Source: Candidatus Acetothermia bacterium (lineage in GTDB: Bacteria > Bipolaricaulota > Bipolaricaulia > RBG-16-55-9 > JANLFV01). Taken from it: a stretch of 64,000 nt of DNA. The notes below the pieces were generated by a model. It was not told where the DNA came from. It saw only the letters and a program-made list of their open reading frames with translations, and ran no database searches. Below are positions 43,883-54,617 of the stretch, piece by piece. The translations under genes and the position numbers were made by a program. The stretch's first letter is position 1. Each line of letters begins with the position of its first letter. The DNA lies in NCBI GenBank assembly GCA_024653345.1, contig JANLFV010000004.1, positions 77,759 through 141,758 of the forward strand. Direction: 5' to 3'.

Positions 43883-45172
43883 ATGCGGAGACTGCGCGTG
43901 GCCTGGCGCACCCTGGGGTGCCGGGTCAATCAATACGATACGGAGTTGATGAAGGCGCGGCTCGCCGGGCAGTTCGAGGTTGTCTCCGACGGGGCCGAGG
44001 CAGAGGTCTATATCCTCAACACCTGCACTGTCACCTCGCGGGCTGAGGCCAAGGCGCGGCAGTATATCCACAGCCTTGGCCGGCGCGGCCTGGTCCTGGT
44101 CACGGGCTGCTGGGCAACTGTGGCCCCCGAAGAGGTCGCGAAGATCCCCGGCGTGCGGCTCGTCTTCCCCAACAGCGGCAAGCTCCAGGTCGAGAAGCTG
44201 GTCCAGACCGCGCTCACTGGTGGAGGAGGCATCGTAAGACCTTCCCCGGACGGGGCCTCGCTCGATGAGGAGCGGATCGCGACGGACCTCGCTCACACGC
44301 GGGCGTTCGTGAAGGTCCAGGACGGCTGCGACCGCTTCTGCACCTTCTGCCGGACGGTCTTCGCCCGCGGCCGATCCAGGAGTAAGTCGCCCCAGGCCGT
44401 CCTGGCCGAGGTGAGCCGGCTGGTGGAGAACGGCTTCGTCGAGATCGTCCTGACCGGGATCGATCTGGCGTCCTTTGGAAGTGAGAACGGTGCCTCCTTG
44501 GCCGGCCTGCTGTGGCAGCTGGCGGAGATCCCCGGCCTGAGGAGGATCAGGCTCAGCTCGCTCAACCCTCAGGGGATCAGCCCGGAGTTGCTCCAGTTCT
44601 TCCGCGAGTGCGACAAGGGCTGCCCCTACTTCCATCTTCCGCTCCAGAGCGGGGACGATCTCATCCTGAGGAGGATGAACCGCGGCTATTCAGTGGCAGA
44701 GTATCGCGAGAAGGTAGACTTGATCAGAGAGATGCTGCCTCAGGCCACCTGGGGAGCGGATGTCATGGTCGGGTTCCCCGGGGAGACAGAGGAGCAGTTC
44801 TTGCGGACATGCCGGCTGCTCGAGGAGCTGGCGCCGTTGAGGCTGCACATCTTCCGCTATTCTCGCCGGCCGGGGACGGCCGCGGCCCGCTTCCCCGAGC
44901 AGGTGCCCGAGAGGATTAAGCTCGAGAGGGCGGCCCGGCTGCGAAGATTAGGAGAGGAATTGAGCCTGAGAGTCAAGCAGCGCTACATCGGCCAGCGCCT
45001 GAAGGTCCTGGTCGAGGAACGAGGTGCTGACGGCCTCTGGCGAGGCTGGGCCGAGAACTACATCGAGGTCGGGATTCTCCCCCGCGGGGGCCGGGAGCTG
45101 GAGGCCGGGGAGATCGTGCCGGTCCGCATCAGGAAGGTCGCGGCAGATCGCTTGCTCGGGGAGGTCACTTGA
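43883..45172 (+). CDS. mtaB: tRNA (N6-L-threonylcarbamoyladenosine37-C2)-methylthiotransferase-like, MtaB family
   Basis: 429 residues. N-terminal UPF0004 domain with three cluster cysteines (TLGCRVNQYDTELM, NTCTVTSRAEAKARQ, TGCWA), radical SAM motif CDRFCTFC (about residue 150-157) and a C-terminal TRAM domain (about 365-425). The sequence VNQYDTE distinguishes MtaB-like proteins from MiaB. It adds a methylthio group to t6A37 in tRNA. It is followed immediately by phoH. Confidence 0.9.
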   Translation: MRRLRVAWRTLGCRVNQYDTELMKARLAGQFEVVSDGAEAEVYILNTCTVTSRAEAKARQYIHSLGRRGLVLVTGCWATVAPEEVAKIPGVRLVFPNSGKLQVEKLVQTALTGGGGIVRPSPDGASLDEERIATDLAHTRAFVKVQDGCDRFCTFCRTVFARGRSRSKSPQAVLAEVSRLVENGFVEIVLTGIDLASFGSENGASLAGLLWQLAEIPGLRRIRLSSLNPQGISPELLQFFRECDKGCPYFHLPLQSGDDLILRRMNRGYSVAEYREKVDLIREMLPQATWGADVMVGFPGETEEQFLRTCRLLEELAPLRLHIFRYSRRPGTAAARFPEQVPERIKLERAARLRRLGEELSLRVKQRYIGQRLKVLVEERGADGLWRGWAENYIEVGILPRGGRELEAGEIVPVRIRKVAADRLLGEVT

Positions 45173-46168
45173 GTGGAACCAGAATCGCCTAAGCGGGAGG
45201 ACGCGCCAATCTCACAGGAGCTGATCCTCAAGGACCAAGAGGAGGCGACGGCGCTGTTCGGGGGGCTCAATAGGAACCTGAACTACATCAAGGAGCAGTT
45301 CCCGAAGGTCAAGATCATCGCCCGCGGCAACAAGATCCACCTCGAGGGGAGCGCGGACGAGGTGGCGCTAGTCCACGGTCTTCTCGACAAGCTGCTAGAC
45401 ATCATCGCCGACAACCATGTCCCGAGCCTCGAGGAGGTCCGCTACCTCGCGGAGAAGACGAAGGAAGGGGAGGACCTGCGCGGGGTCCTCTCCGATGTGA
45501 TCCAGGTCACGCACTGGGGGGAGGAGATCCGGCCGAAGACGGTCGGCCAGCGGCGCTACATCGAGGCGATCGAGCAGAACGATGTCGTCTTCGGGATCGG
45601 TCCGGCGGGGACGGGGAAGACCTACCTCGCGGTCGCGGAGGCCGTGGCACACCTCAAGCGGGGGAAGGTCGGGCGGATCATCCTCACCCGGCCGGCGGTC
45701 GAGGCTGGGGAGGAGCTGGGCTTCCTCCCCGGCGACATCCAGGCCAAGGTCAATCCCTATCTCCGGCCGCTCTACGATGCGCTCTATGACATGGTCTCCA
45801 GCGACGAGATCGCCAGGTATCGCGGGGATGGGCGGATCGAGATCGCCCCGCTGGCGTTCATGCGCGGACGGACGCTCAACAACAGCTTCGTGATCCTCGA
45901 CGAGGCTCAGAACACCACCCACACCCAGCTGAAGATGTTCCTCACCCGGCTCGGATTCCACTCCAAGGTCGTGGTCACCGGGGACATCACCCAGATCGAC
46001 CTGGAGCGGGGGAGGTCCGGATTGGTCGAGGTCCAGCACATCCTCAAGGGGATTGAGGGGATCTCGTTCATCTATCTCGACAAGGGGGATGTGGTCCGCC
46101 ACCACCTAGTGCGGAGGATCATCGAGGCCTATGAGCGTGCAGAGGGTGGGAAGGGCGAGGAGAGCTAG
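45173..46168 (+). CDS. phoH: PhoH family ATPase (YbeZ-like)
   Basis: 331 residues. A KH-like N-terminus (IIARGNKIHLEGSADEVALV) precedes the PhoH P-loop GPAGTGKTYLAVAEAVAHL and Walker B VILDEAQNTTHTQLKMFLTRLG. It pairs with YbeY in rRNA maturation in other bacteria, but no ybeY follows here. It begins with GTG directly after the mtaB stop. Confidence 0.93.
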   Translation: MEPESPKREDAPISQELILKDQEEATALFGGLNRNLNYIKEQFPKVKIIARGNKIHLEGSADEVALVHGLLDKLLDIIADNHVPSLEEVRYLAEKTKEGEDLRGVLSDVIQVTHWGEEIRPKTVGQRRYIEAIEQNDVVFGIGPAGTGKTYLAVAEAVAHLKRGKVGRIILTRPAVEAGEELGFLPGDIQAKVNPYLRPLYDALYDMVSSDEIARYRGDGRIEIAPLAFMRGRTLNNSFVILDEAQNTTHTQLKMFLTRLGFHSKVVVTGDITQIDLERGRSGLVEVQHILKGIEGISFIYLDKGDVVRHHLVRRIIEAYERAEGGKGEES

Positions 46169-47543
46169 GCAGAGGAGGCGGGCCGCGGTCAGGCCCCGCC
46201 AGGCCCTCTACTCGGCTCTCTTCGCCGCGTTGCTGTTCGGGCTCATCTCGTTCCAGTTCGACCGCCAGAGCCCGTGGTTCTACAGCTTCCTGAGCTGGGG
46301 CGAGCTCCTGGCGAACGGGCTGATCGCGGCTGTGCTTCTCGCCATGCTCTCTCTTTACCTGCGCTATCGCCGGCCCGAGCTGTGGCAGGAGGAGCGGTCG
46401 ATCCTCTTCCTCGGCGGCCTGGTCATCGCAACCGTCATGCTGGATAAGGGGGCCAGCTTCTTCTCGCCCTATCTGGTCCCGGTGGCCCTGGCGGTCGGGC
46501 TCGGCGTGATCTTCTTCGGCTTGGAGGTCGGGTTCGTGCTCGCCGTGGCCTGTGGTCTCCTCGTCGGCCTGGGGCGAGAGATCTCGGCCACGGAGAGCCT
46601 GGTAGCCTGGGGCGGGGGCCTGGTCATGCTCTTCGGGGCGAGGAAGATCCGCCGGGGGGGCGATCTAGCCCTGGCAGGGATTGGCGTCTCCCTGATCAAC
46701 ATGATCCTGCTGCTCGGTGCGGCGATCCCCTCGGGGATTTGGCCGTGGAACGCGCTCGTCTGGGCCGGAGCGAACGGCCTCTCAAGCTACCTCCTCCTCC
46801 TCGGCGGGATCCCCCTCTCGGAATACCTGACGGGCAAGACAAGCCCCCTCGGCCTGACGGAGCTCCTCTCGCCGGCCCATCCCCTGATGGAGCGGCTCCA
46901 GCGGGAGGCGCCCGGGACCTATCATCATGCGCGGAGCGTGGCCCAGCTCGGCGCGAACGCCGCAAGGGCCATCGGGGCGGATCCGCTCCTCACGGAGGTC
47001 GGGGGCTACTACCACGACATCGGGAAGTTGGAGAACCCCCGCTACTTTGCGGAGAACCAGGAGGCGGGCCAGAACCCCCATGACGAGCTCTCGCCCAGCA
47101 TGAGCAAGCTCGTCCTGACGGCCCATGTCCGCTACGGGCTGGAACTGGGGCGCCAGTTCGGCCTCCGGCCCGATGTCCTCCGCTTCATCCCTGAGCACCA
47201 CGGGACCTCGGTCATCCGCTACTTCTACCTCAAGGCCCTCCAGGAGCGGAAGGAAGCTATCTCGGTCGAGGATTTCCGCTACGAGGCCGAGCGGCCGCGG
47301 ACGAAGGAGACGGCGATCATCATGCTCGCGGACTCCGTAGAGGCGGCCACGCGGGCCGTGCCCAATGAGAGCTTGCAAGAGGTGATCAGAGAACAGGTCC
47401 GGGCGAAGCTGGAGGACGGCCAGCTCGACGGCTCGCCCTTGACCATTGCCGACTTGCACGCGATCGAGGCGGCATTCTACGAGACCCTCAGGGCGATGCG
47501 CCACGGCCGGCCCGAGTCCTATCCCCGCCCCTCGGACACCTGA
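46131..47543 (+). CDS. HD-domain membrane protein, PgpH-like (short form)
   Basis: 470 residues. About seven membrane segments (residues 25-240) and a cytoplasmic HD domain (about 265-440): TYHHARSVAQLG, GGYYHDIGKLENPRYF, EHHGT, MLADSVEAATRA. PgpH proteins hydrolyse cyclic di-AMP. They carry a large extracytoplasmic 7TMR-HDED domain before the membrane part, and that domain is missing here. The phoH neighbour is the usual context. The start lies 38 nt inside phoH. Confidence 0.9.
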   Translation: MSVQRVGRARRARQRRRAAVRPRQALYSALFAALLFGLISFQFDRQSPWFYSFLSWGELLANGLIAAVLLAMLSLYLRYRRPELWQEERSILFLGGLVIATVMLDKGASFFSPYLVPVALAVGLGVIFFGLEVGFVLAVACGLLVGLGREISATESLVAWGGGLVMLFGARKIRRGGDLALAGIGVSLINMILLLGAAIPSGIWPWNALVWAGANGLSSYLLLLGGIPLSEYLTGKTSPLGLTELLSPAHPLMERLQREAPGTYHHARSVAQLGANAARAIGADPLLTEVGGYYHDIGKLENPRYFAENQEAGQNPHDELSPSMSKLVLTAHVRYGLELGRQFGLRPDVLRFIPEHHGTSVIRYFYLKALQERKEAISVEDFRYEAERPRTKETAIIMLADSVEAATRAVPNESLQEVIREQVRAKLEDGQLDGSPLTIADLHAIEAAFYETLRAMRHGRPESYPRPSDT

Positions 47544-47595
47544 GGTTGACGGCCCGCCTGAGCGCGGCAAAATGAACCCCAGGAGGAGATAACGG

Positions 47596-49852
<2,257 letters not shown>

Positions 49853-49871
49853 TCCCTCCCCGCCCTGGGAC

Positions 49872-50648
49872 CTAGCTTCGAGAGGTGGCCTGGAGGATCT
49901 TCAGCGTGACATTGGTGGTGCTATCACCCATCTCGACCTGCATCTCTTTCACCAGGCCATTCACCGGAGCGCGAACCTCCAGCGCGGTGATCTCCGCCTC
50001 GAGCTGCTTCCGGAGGTTATCCTTCTTCACGCTCGCCAGTTGGGCCAGGAGCTCATCCCGCCGCGGCTGGTCCTTGACCGCGATCAGCCCGTTCTCGTAG
50101 ACCGTATCGCCCTGGGCGATCAGCAGCTTCCCGTAAGGCGGGGTGTGGAGGGTAAACCGGACGACCACGAGCGCCTCCTTCGGTTGAGTCTTGACCAAGG
50201 GCAGCTTGTTCAGGGTGACGGTCTCCACCAGCTGCTCGATCGGCGAAGTTCCGGGGATGAGGGCCCCTTCCCGGACCCAGAAGTAGTCAATGACCGTAAT
50301 CGCGGCCGGGGCAGCCAGCTTCAGTTCGACCTGCGCTCCGGGGGCGACGCACCCGCCGGAGAAGTAGATGACATTACCTTCAATAGTGGGGATGGAGCTC
50401 TTGAAAGGGGTCACGGCCTTGATCTGGCCGAGGACCTCCGCCGGAGGGAGGTTGAACTTCACCTGGAGCCCGCAGACCTCGATCCCGAGGTCGTTGCTGA
50501 ACCGCAGGCTCACCTGAGTCCCAGTCTGGAGTCCGATCTCGCCTTGGGGCAGCCGCGCGCCGGGGAAGAGCGCCGGGGCGGCAGCCAGAAGGAAGATCAC
50601 CGGGAACGCGACCGCTAGACCCTTCAGTAGCGCTCTCCTTCTGGACAT
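49872..50648 (-). CDS. Exported protein with Ig-like domain and degenerate barrel-sandwich/hairpin module
   Basis: 258 residues. Basic N-terminus and hydrophobic segment (about 10-30) forming a signal or anchor. Residues about 35-165 are beta-rich (VSLRFSNDLGIEVCGLQVKFNLP) with two cysteines, like a cohesin/Ig-type domain. The C-terminal part reads LLIAQGDTVYENGLIAVKDQ, then a helical hairpin of about 40 residues, then LEVRAPVNGLVKEMQVEMGD. That is the layout of a HlyD-type barrel-sandwich with its alpha-hairpin. It stands alone with no transporter beside it. Start at 50648 follows aaggaggt. Function unknown. Confidence 0.7.
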   Translation of the reverse strand: MSRRRALLKGLAVAFPVIFLLAAAPALFPGARLPQGEIGLQTGTQVSLRFSNDLGIEVCGLQVKFNLPPAEVLGQIKAVTPFKSSIPTIEGNVIYFSGGCVAPGAQVELKLAAPAAITVIDYFWVREGALIPGTSPIEQLVETVTLNKLPLVKTQPKEALVVVRFTLHTPPYGKLLIAQGDTVYENGLIAVKDQPRRDELLAQLASVKKDNLRKQLEAEITALEVRAPVNGLVKEMQVEMGDSTTNVTLKILQATSRS

Positions 50649-50745
50649 CGAGATCACCTCCTTCGTGATCGCTTCGATATACTTCAGGGTAAGGGAGAAG
50701 TTTCGCCTTGACTTGCCGCGCCGGGCGGGCTACCATGAGCTTCGG

Positions 50746-50818
50746 TGGGGTGTGGTCCAACTGGTAGGGCGCCCGGCTGTTAACCGGGAGGTTGGAGGTT
50801 CGAGTCCTCCCGCCCCAG
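50746..50818 (+). tRNA. tRNA-Asn (GTT)
   Basis: 73 nt, complete cloverleaf. Acceptor TGGGGTG/CGCCCCA, D stem GTCC/GGGC, anticodon stem CCCGG/CCGGG with loop CTGTTAA (anticodon GTT), T arm GGAGG-TTCGAGT-CCTCC, discriminator G. CCA is not encoded. Confidence 0.97.
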
Positions 50819-50958
50819 CTCGCAGAGAGCTCGACAGGCGGCGCTGATCGACCCCCTCAGCCAGACGGGGTTAATCAGACCAGTGGAGTGCCATGCTCGC
50901 TTGACCTCCCGCGCAGGGTTCCCTGCAGTGAGCAATGCCCAGCGCCTCTGCCTTAGGG

Positions 50959-50964
50959 TATAAT
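50959..50964 (+). promoter_or_regulatory. -10 element upstream of the HAD gene
   Basis: TATAAT, 38 nt before the start codon. The -35 position reads TGCCCA, a weak match. Confidence 0.4.
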
Positions 50965-51002
50965 CTCGCCAGAGTTCTCCCCGCGGAGAGTGGTGATGGA
51001 AG

Positions 51003-51698
51003 ATGGTCTGCGATCGAGCGATCCGTGGCCTGATCTTCGACTTTGACGGCCTGATCCTGGATACGGAGTGGCCCACCTTCCGCTCGCTCCAGGAGATCTG
51101 CCAGGAGCATGGCTGCTCCATCTCCCTCTCCACCTGGGCCTCCTACATCGGCACCTCTCGAGAGTTCGACCTGCTCGATTACCTCGAAGCGCAGCTCGGC
51201 CGCCCATTGGATCGGGAGGCCATCGCCGCAAAGCACAGGCGCCGCGAGCTCGAGTTGATCCGGCTGCAGACCACGCTGCCCGGTGTGGAGAGCTACATCT
51301 CCGAGGCGAAGCGACTAGGCTTGAAGCTCGGCCTGGCCTCGAGCTCCTCCCGCCAGTGGGTGACGGAGCACCTGGCGCGGCTCGGGCTGGCCCGCGAGTT
51401 CGACTCGCTCAAGTGCGCCGAAGATGTGAGGGAGACCAAGCCCAGCCCAGACCTCTACCGAGCGGTCCTGGCTGAACTGGGCCTTAACCCCGCTCAGGCG
51501 GTCGCGCTCGAGGATTCCCCGAACGGGATCCTGGCTGCCAAGCGGGCCGGCCTCCTCTGCGTGGCCGTGCCGAACGCCCTCACGAGGCAGCTCTCACTGG
51601 AGTTGGCGGACCTGAGGCTCGAGTCGTTGGCTGAGCTGCCCCTCGCTCAGCTCCTTCCGGCACTGGAGAAGATAAGGCGAGCGCCTTGGGCTCCCTAG
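51003..51698 (+). CDS. HAD-superfamily hydrolase, beta-phosphoglucomutase-like
   Basis: 231 residues. HAD motif I DFDGLILDTEW with the nucleophile and acid Asp, motif II LASSSSRQW, motif III lysine in ETKPSPDLYRAVLAELG, motif IV EDSPNGILAAKRAG. An inserted helical cap lies at about 25-90. Members act on sugar phosphates or similar small phosphates. The substrate cannot be told. Confidence 0.9.
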   Translation: MVCDRAIRGLIFDFDGLILDTEWPTFRSLQEICQEHGCSISLSTWASYIGTSREFDLLDYLEAQLGRPLDREAIAAKHRRRELELIRLQTTLPGVESYISEAKRLGLKLGLASSSSRQWVTEHLARLGLAREFDSLKCAEDVRETKPSPDLYRAVLAELGLNPAQAVALEDSPNGILAAKRAGLLCVAVPNALTRQLSLELADLRLESLAELPLAQLLPALEKIRRAPWAP

Positions 51699-51787
51699 CG
51701 TTCGCACGCCGAACTGGTCAGCCGCGCCGGCGAGCGATGCCATTGCCGCGGCTAAGCTCCTTCGCTATTGCTGGAAGAGGATCGGCG

Positions 51788-51955
51788 CTACTTCTTCTTC
51801 TCCTCCCGGGCCAGGAACTCCATGATCGCCTGGACGACAAGATAGTTGACCGAGCGCTCGCGGGCCTTCGCCAGCCGCATCAGCCGCTCGATGGGATTCT
51901 CCTTCAGCTTCTCCTGGGGAACGTAGATGCTCAGCTTGTCCCGGACTTCCGGCAT
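51788..51955 (-). CDS. Small ribbon-helix-helix DNA-binding protein
   Basis: 55 residues. MPEVRDKLSIYVPQEKLKEN forms the beta-strand and first helix, and ERSVNYLVVQAIMEFLAREE the second helix, as in CopG/Arc-type ribbon-helix-helix regulators. A strong ribosome-binding site (taaggaggt) lies 6 nt before the ATG and a promoter lies at 51987-52016. It is a probable transcription regulator or antitoxin, but no toxin-like gene is adjacent. Confidence 0.8.
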   Translation of the reverse strand: MPEVRDKLSIYVPQEKLKENPIERLMRLAKARERSVNYLVVQAIMEFLAREEKKK

Positions 51956-51986
51956 GCTGACCTCCTTAGGGTCAAAGATTGGCGAT

Positions 51987-52016
51987 ATGATAGACGATCG
52001 GCAGTCGCTGAGTCAA
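51987..52016 (-). promoter_or_regulatory. Promoter of the ribbon-helix-helix gene
   Basis: On the minus strand TTGACT (52016-52011), 18-nt spacer, TATCAT (51992-51987), 31 nt upstream of the start codon. Confidence 0.6.
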
Positions 52017-52082
52017 CACAAGCCCTTGCCGAGGTCGGGCTAACGCGCAAGGAGCCCTCGCCTGTGCCAACAGCGGGATGGA

Positions 52083-53102
52083 TCAATCCCTTCCCAGGAG
52101 CTCGCGAGCGGCCGCGACCGCCTTCACGATCTGCTCTCGGCTCACATCGAGGTGGGTCACCAGCCTGATCCGCTGGGGCCCGATCGCGTGGACCAGAATC
52201 CCCCGCTCCTTCATCTGCTCGGCAAACTCCGCCGCGCTCATCTCCTTGAGGTTGAAGATCACAATGTTCGTCTCCACCGGCTCGAGCTGGACTGAGCCTA
52301 GCTCAGCCAGCCCCTGAGCGAGCAGGCGAGCATTCTCGTGGTCCTCCGCCAGGCAGTCGATGTGGTGCTCGAGGGCGTAGAGCCCGGCGGCGGCCAAGAC
52401 CCCGGCCTGGCGCATCCCTCCCCCGAGCATCTTCCTCACGCGACGGGCCTCCTCGATGAAGGCCCTCGAGCCGAGGAGGAGGGAGCCGACCGGCGCGCCG
52501 AGCCCCTTCGAGAGGCAGAACATCACCGAGTCCAAGCCCCTTGCCAGCTCGCGCGCGGGGAGGCCTAGCGCCACCGCGGCGTTGAAGATCCGCGCCCCGT
52601 CGAGATGCACGGGCAGGCCCTTAGAGTGAGCGAACTCCAGCAGTTCCCGGGCCGCTTCCAGGGGGTAGATCGCCCCGGACTTCCGGTTGTGGGTGTTCTC
52701 GATGCAGACTAGCCCAGTCCGCGAGAGGTAATAGATCGCGGACCTGATCGCCTCCGCCACGGCCTCGAGGGGGAGGACCCCGCGGGCGGTCTGGATCGGG
52801 CGGGCGAGGACCCCCGAGAAGGCGGCCATCATCCCCATCTCGTAGTTGAAGATGTGGGAGTCGGCCTCGAGGATCACCTCGTCCCCGGGACGGGTATGGA
52901 CCTTGACCGCGATCTGGTTCCCCATCGTCCCCGAGGGGACGAAGAGGGCCGCCTCCAGCCCCAACAGCTCGGCCGCCCGCTCCTGAAGCTTGTTGACCGT
53001 GGGGTCCTCGCCGTAGACATCGTCCCCCACCTCAGCGGCGGCCATCGCCCGGCGCATCCCGGCCGTGGGCTTCGTCACGGTATCACTCCGCAGATCGATC
53101 AT
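52083..53102 (-). CDS. ltaE: Low-specificity L-threonine aldolase
   Basis: 339 residues. The N-terminus [35 protein letters not shown] is characteristic. [12 protein letters not shown] and the PLP lysine in [15 protein letters not shown] complete the pattern. It splits threonine or allo-threonine to glycine and acetaldehyde. This could feed glycine to the cleavage system encoded at 2.9-6.1 kb. Last gene of the trmY-DUF2007-pcm-ltaE group, 6 nt after pcm. Confidence 0.95.
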   Translation of the reverse strand: MIDLRSDTVTKPTAGMRRAMAAAEVGDDVYGEDPTVNKLQERAAELLGLEAALFVPSGTMGNQIAVKVHTRPGDEVILEADSHIFNYEMGMMAAFSGVLARPIQTARGVLPLEAVAEAIRSAIYYLSRTGLVCIENTHNRKSGAIYPLEAARELLEFAHSKGLPVHLDGARIFNAAVALGLPARELARGLDSVMFCLSKGLGAPVGSLLLGSRAFIEEARRVRKMLGGGMRQAGVLAAAGLYALEHHIDCLAEDHENARLLAQGLAELGSVQLEPVETNIVIFNLKEMSAAEFAEQMKERGILVHAIGPQRIRLVTHLDVSREQIVKAVAAARELLGRD

Positions 53103-53108
53103 CGGTTC

Positions 53109-53762
53109 TCACTCCTTCCAGCCCTCCTCGCCGATGAGCGGGAGGAAGCTGCACGGGACGAGCTCCTGCCGCAGGAGCTCGCCCCCCACTCGCCTCAAGA
53201 GGACAAGCTCCTGGAGATGGCGGTCCCCGACGGGGATGACCAGTCGCCCCGGATCGGCCAGCTGGGCGATCAGCGAGCCCGGGATCTCCGGGACTGAGCC
53301 GCTGGCGATGATCCGGTCGTAGGGGGCGTGCTCGGCCCAACCTTGGGTCCCATCTCCGAGGCGGAAATGCACATTCTTCCGGCCGAACTCGGCCAAGCGC
53401 CGCTCGGCCTCCTCGAGCAGCCCGGCGAGCCGCTCGACAGTATAGACCTCCGCGGCCAGCGAGGCGAGGATCAGCGCCTGATACCCCGACCCGGTCCCGA
53501 CCTCCAGCACGCGGTGCTCAGGCCCCACCTGGAGCGCCTCGACCATCAGGGCCACGATGTAGGGCTGGGAGATCGTCTGGCCCTCAGCGATCGGGAGGGG
53601 CTGGTCCGCGTACGCCAGGTGCCAGAGCGGGCGGGGGACGAAGAGGTGGCGGGGGATCGCGCTCATCACCTCGAGGAGCCGCCGGTCCTTGATCCCTCGC
53701 TCCGCGAGATCGCGGACCATCTCCCGCCGGTCTCGTTCCAGCTCATCCCTCACTCTGGCCAC
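53109..53762 (-). CDS. pcm: Protein-L-isoaspartate O-methyltransferase
   Basis: 217 residues. PCMT motifs: RHLFVPRPLWHLAYADQPLPIAEGQTISQPYIVALM, the SAM-binding VLEVGTGSGYQALILA, and YDRIIASGSVPEIPGSLIAQL. It repairs isoaspartyl damage in proteins, which is useful at high temperature. It begins with GTG at 53762, inside the end of the DUF2007 gene. Confidence 0.95.
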   Translation of the reverse strand: MARVRDELERDRREMVRDLAERGIKDRRLLEVMSAIPRHLFVPRPLWHLAYADQPLPIAEGQTISQPYIVALMVEALQVGPEHRVLEVGTGSGYQALILASLAAEVYTVERLAGLLEEAERRLAEFGRKNVHFRLGDGTQGWAEHAPYDRIIASGSVPEIPGSLIAQLADPGRLVIPVGDRHLQELVLLRRVGGELLRQELVPCSFLPLIGEEGWKE

Positions 53763-53985
53763 CCTCGCCGCGCCCGCGGTAGGAAGCGACGATCGCCCGC
53801 GCCGCCGGCTCGTCCTCGGCCGAGACCATGATCTGGACCTCGGCTAGGCCGTCAACGGTCACAGGGTAGAGCGACTGCGGCCCGCGCTCGCGCAGCCGGC
53901 ACTTGACTCCCGAGCTCTCCAGCAGGCCCCGGACGACCTGGGCCTCCGCCTCGCCCCAGGCACAGTAAACCGTCACATATCCCAT
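53743..53985 (-). CDS. DUF2007-type small protein
   Basis: 80 residues. MGYVTVYCAWGEAEAQVVRGLLESSGVKCRLRE, then an IMVSAEDEPAARAIVASY end, matches the 'putative signal transducing protein' DUF2007 family, whose role is unknown. It has an ATG at 53985 with no ribosome-binding site, 8 nt after a TACAAT preceded by TGC (53994-53999). It is therefore a candidate leaderless gene in addition to lying in an operon behind trmY, which it overlaps by 13 nt. Confidence 0.8.
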   Translation of the reverse strand: MGYVTVYCAWGEAEAQVVRGLLESSGVKCRLRERGPQSLYPVTVDGLAEVQIMVSAEDEPAARAIVASYRGRGEGGQSEG

Positions 53986-54617
53986 CGCCGGCCATTGTAG
54001 CACGCGCCGGAGCCGAAGCGTAAGTCCAGCTCATTGTGGACGATTACGATGCAGTGGTCGGCATGGAGGCTCAGCGGCCCGAGGGAGAGCTTCGGAAGAG
54101 CAACCATCAGCTCCAGCTCTCCCGGGAGAAACTCAAGATGGTCGCTCAGCACGAAGCCGCTATCCGCTGCCAGCTCGGCCTGGCGGAGGGGGAGGCCGGC
54201 CTCGTGCAGGAGGATCAGCTCTTCCACCCTGCTCTGGGCCTCGCTCAGCACTTCCCTCAGCCCCCGGTGGGAGATGTATATCCCGGGAGTCGATTCCACC
54301 TCCCCCTGCCCTGCGGCAGCGAGAGCCGGCTCTGCCGCGAGCTGCTCCCGGGCCGCGAGTGCTCTCTGGATCAGCGCGGCCGTCGAGCGCTCGTCCGGAT
54401 TGAGGTGGCGGAGCCTCGAGCCCACGAACCTCAAGGTCACCTGGTCTTGCAGCACTAGGTATAGCTCGGTGTCCCGCCGGAGGTCGTGCGAGAGGCAGAA
54501 GGCGCTGTTGACACACCGGCAGAGGACATCGATTCGCCCTGCGCTCCCGGGGAGGTCGTTGAGGCTGAACCCGGGATCGAGGCGCGCGCGGTGGCCGAGG
54601 ACGATGAAGACTCTCAC
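53973..54617 (-). CDS. trmY: tRNA (pseudouridine(54)-N1)-methyltransferase, TrmY family
   Basis: 214 residues. The SPOUT-family signature is complete: MRVFIVLGHRARLDPGFSLNDLPGS, GRIDVLCRCVNSAFCLSHDLRRD, LRHLNPDERSTAALIQRAL and a C-terminal HADHCIVIVHNELD. TrmY methylates pseudouridine 54 in the tRNA T-loop and is mainly archaeal. It starts with GTG. First gene of a four-gene group. Confidence 0.92.
   Translation of the reverse strand: MRVFIVLGHRARLDPGFSLNDLPGSAGRIDVLCRCVNSAFCLSHDLRRDTELYLVLQDQVTLRFVGSRLRHLNPDERSTAALIQRALAAREQLAAEPALAAAGQGEVESTPGIYISHRGLREVLSEAQSRVEELILLHEAGLPLRQAELAADSGFVLSDHLEFLPGELELMVALPKLSLGPLSLHADHCIVIVHNELDLRFGSGACYNGRRWDM
53994..53999 (-). promoter_or_regulatory. Internal -10 element before the DUF2007 gene
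   Basis: TACAAT on the minus strand, preceded by TGC, 8 nt from the ATG at 53985. It lies within the 3' end of trmY. No clear -35. Confidence 0.45.
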
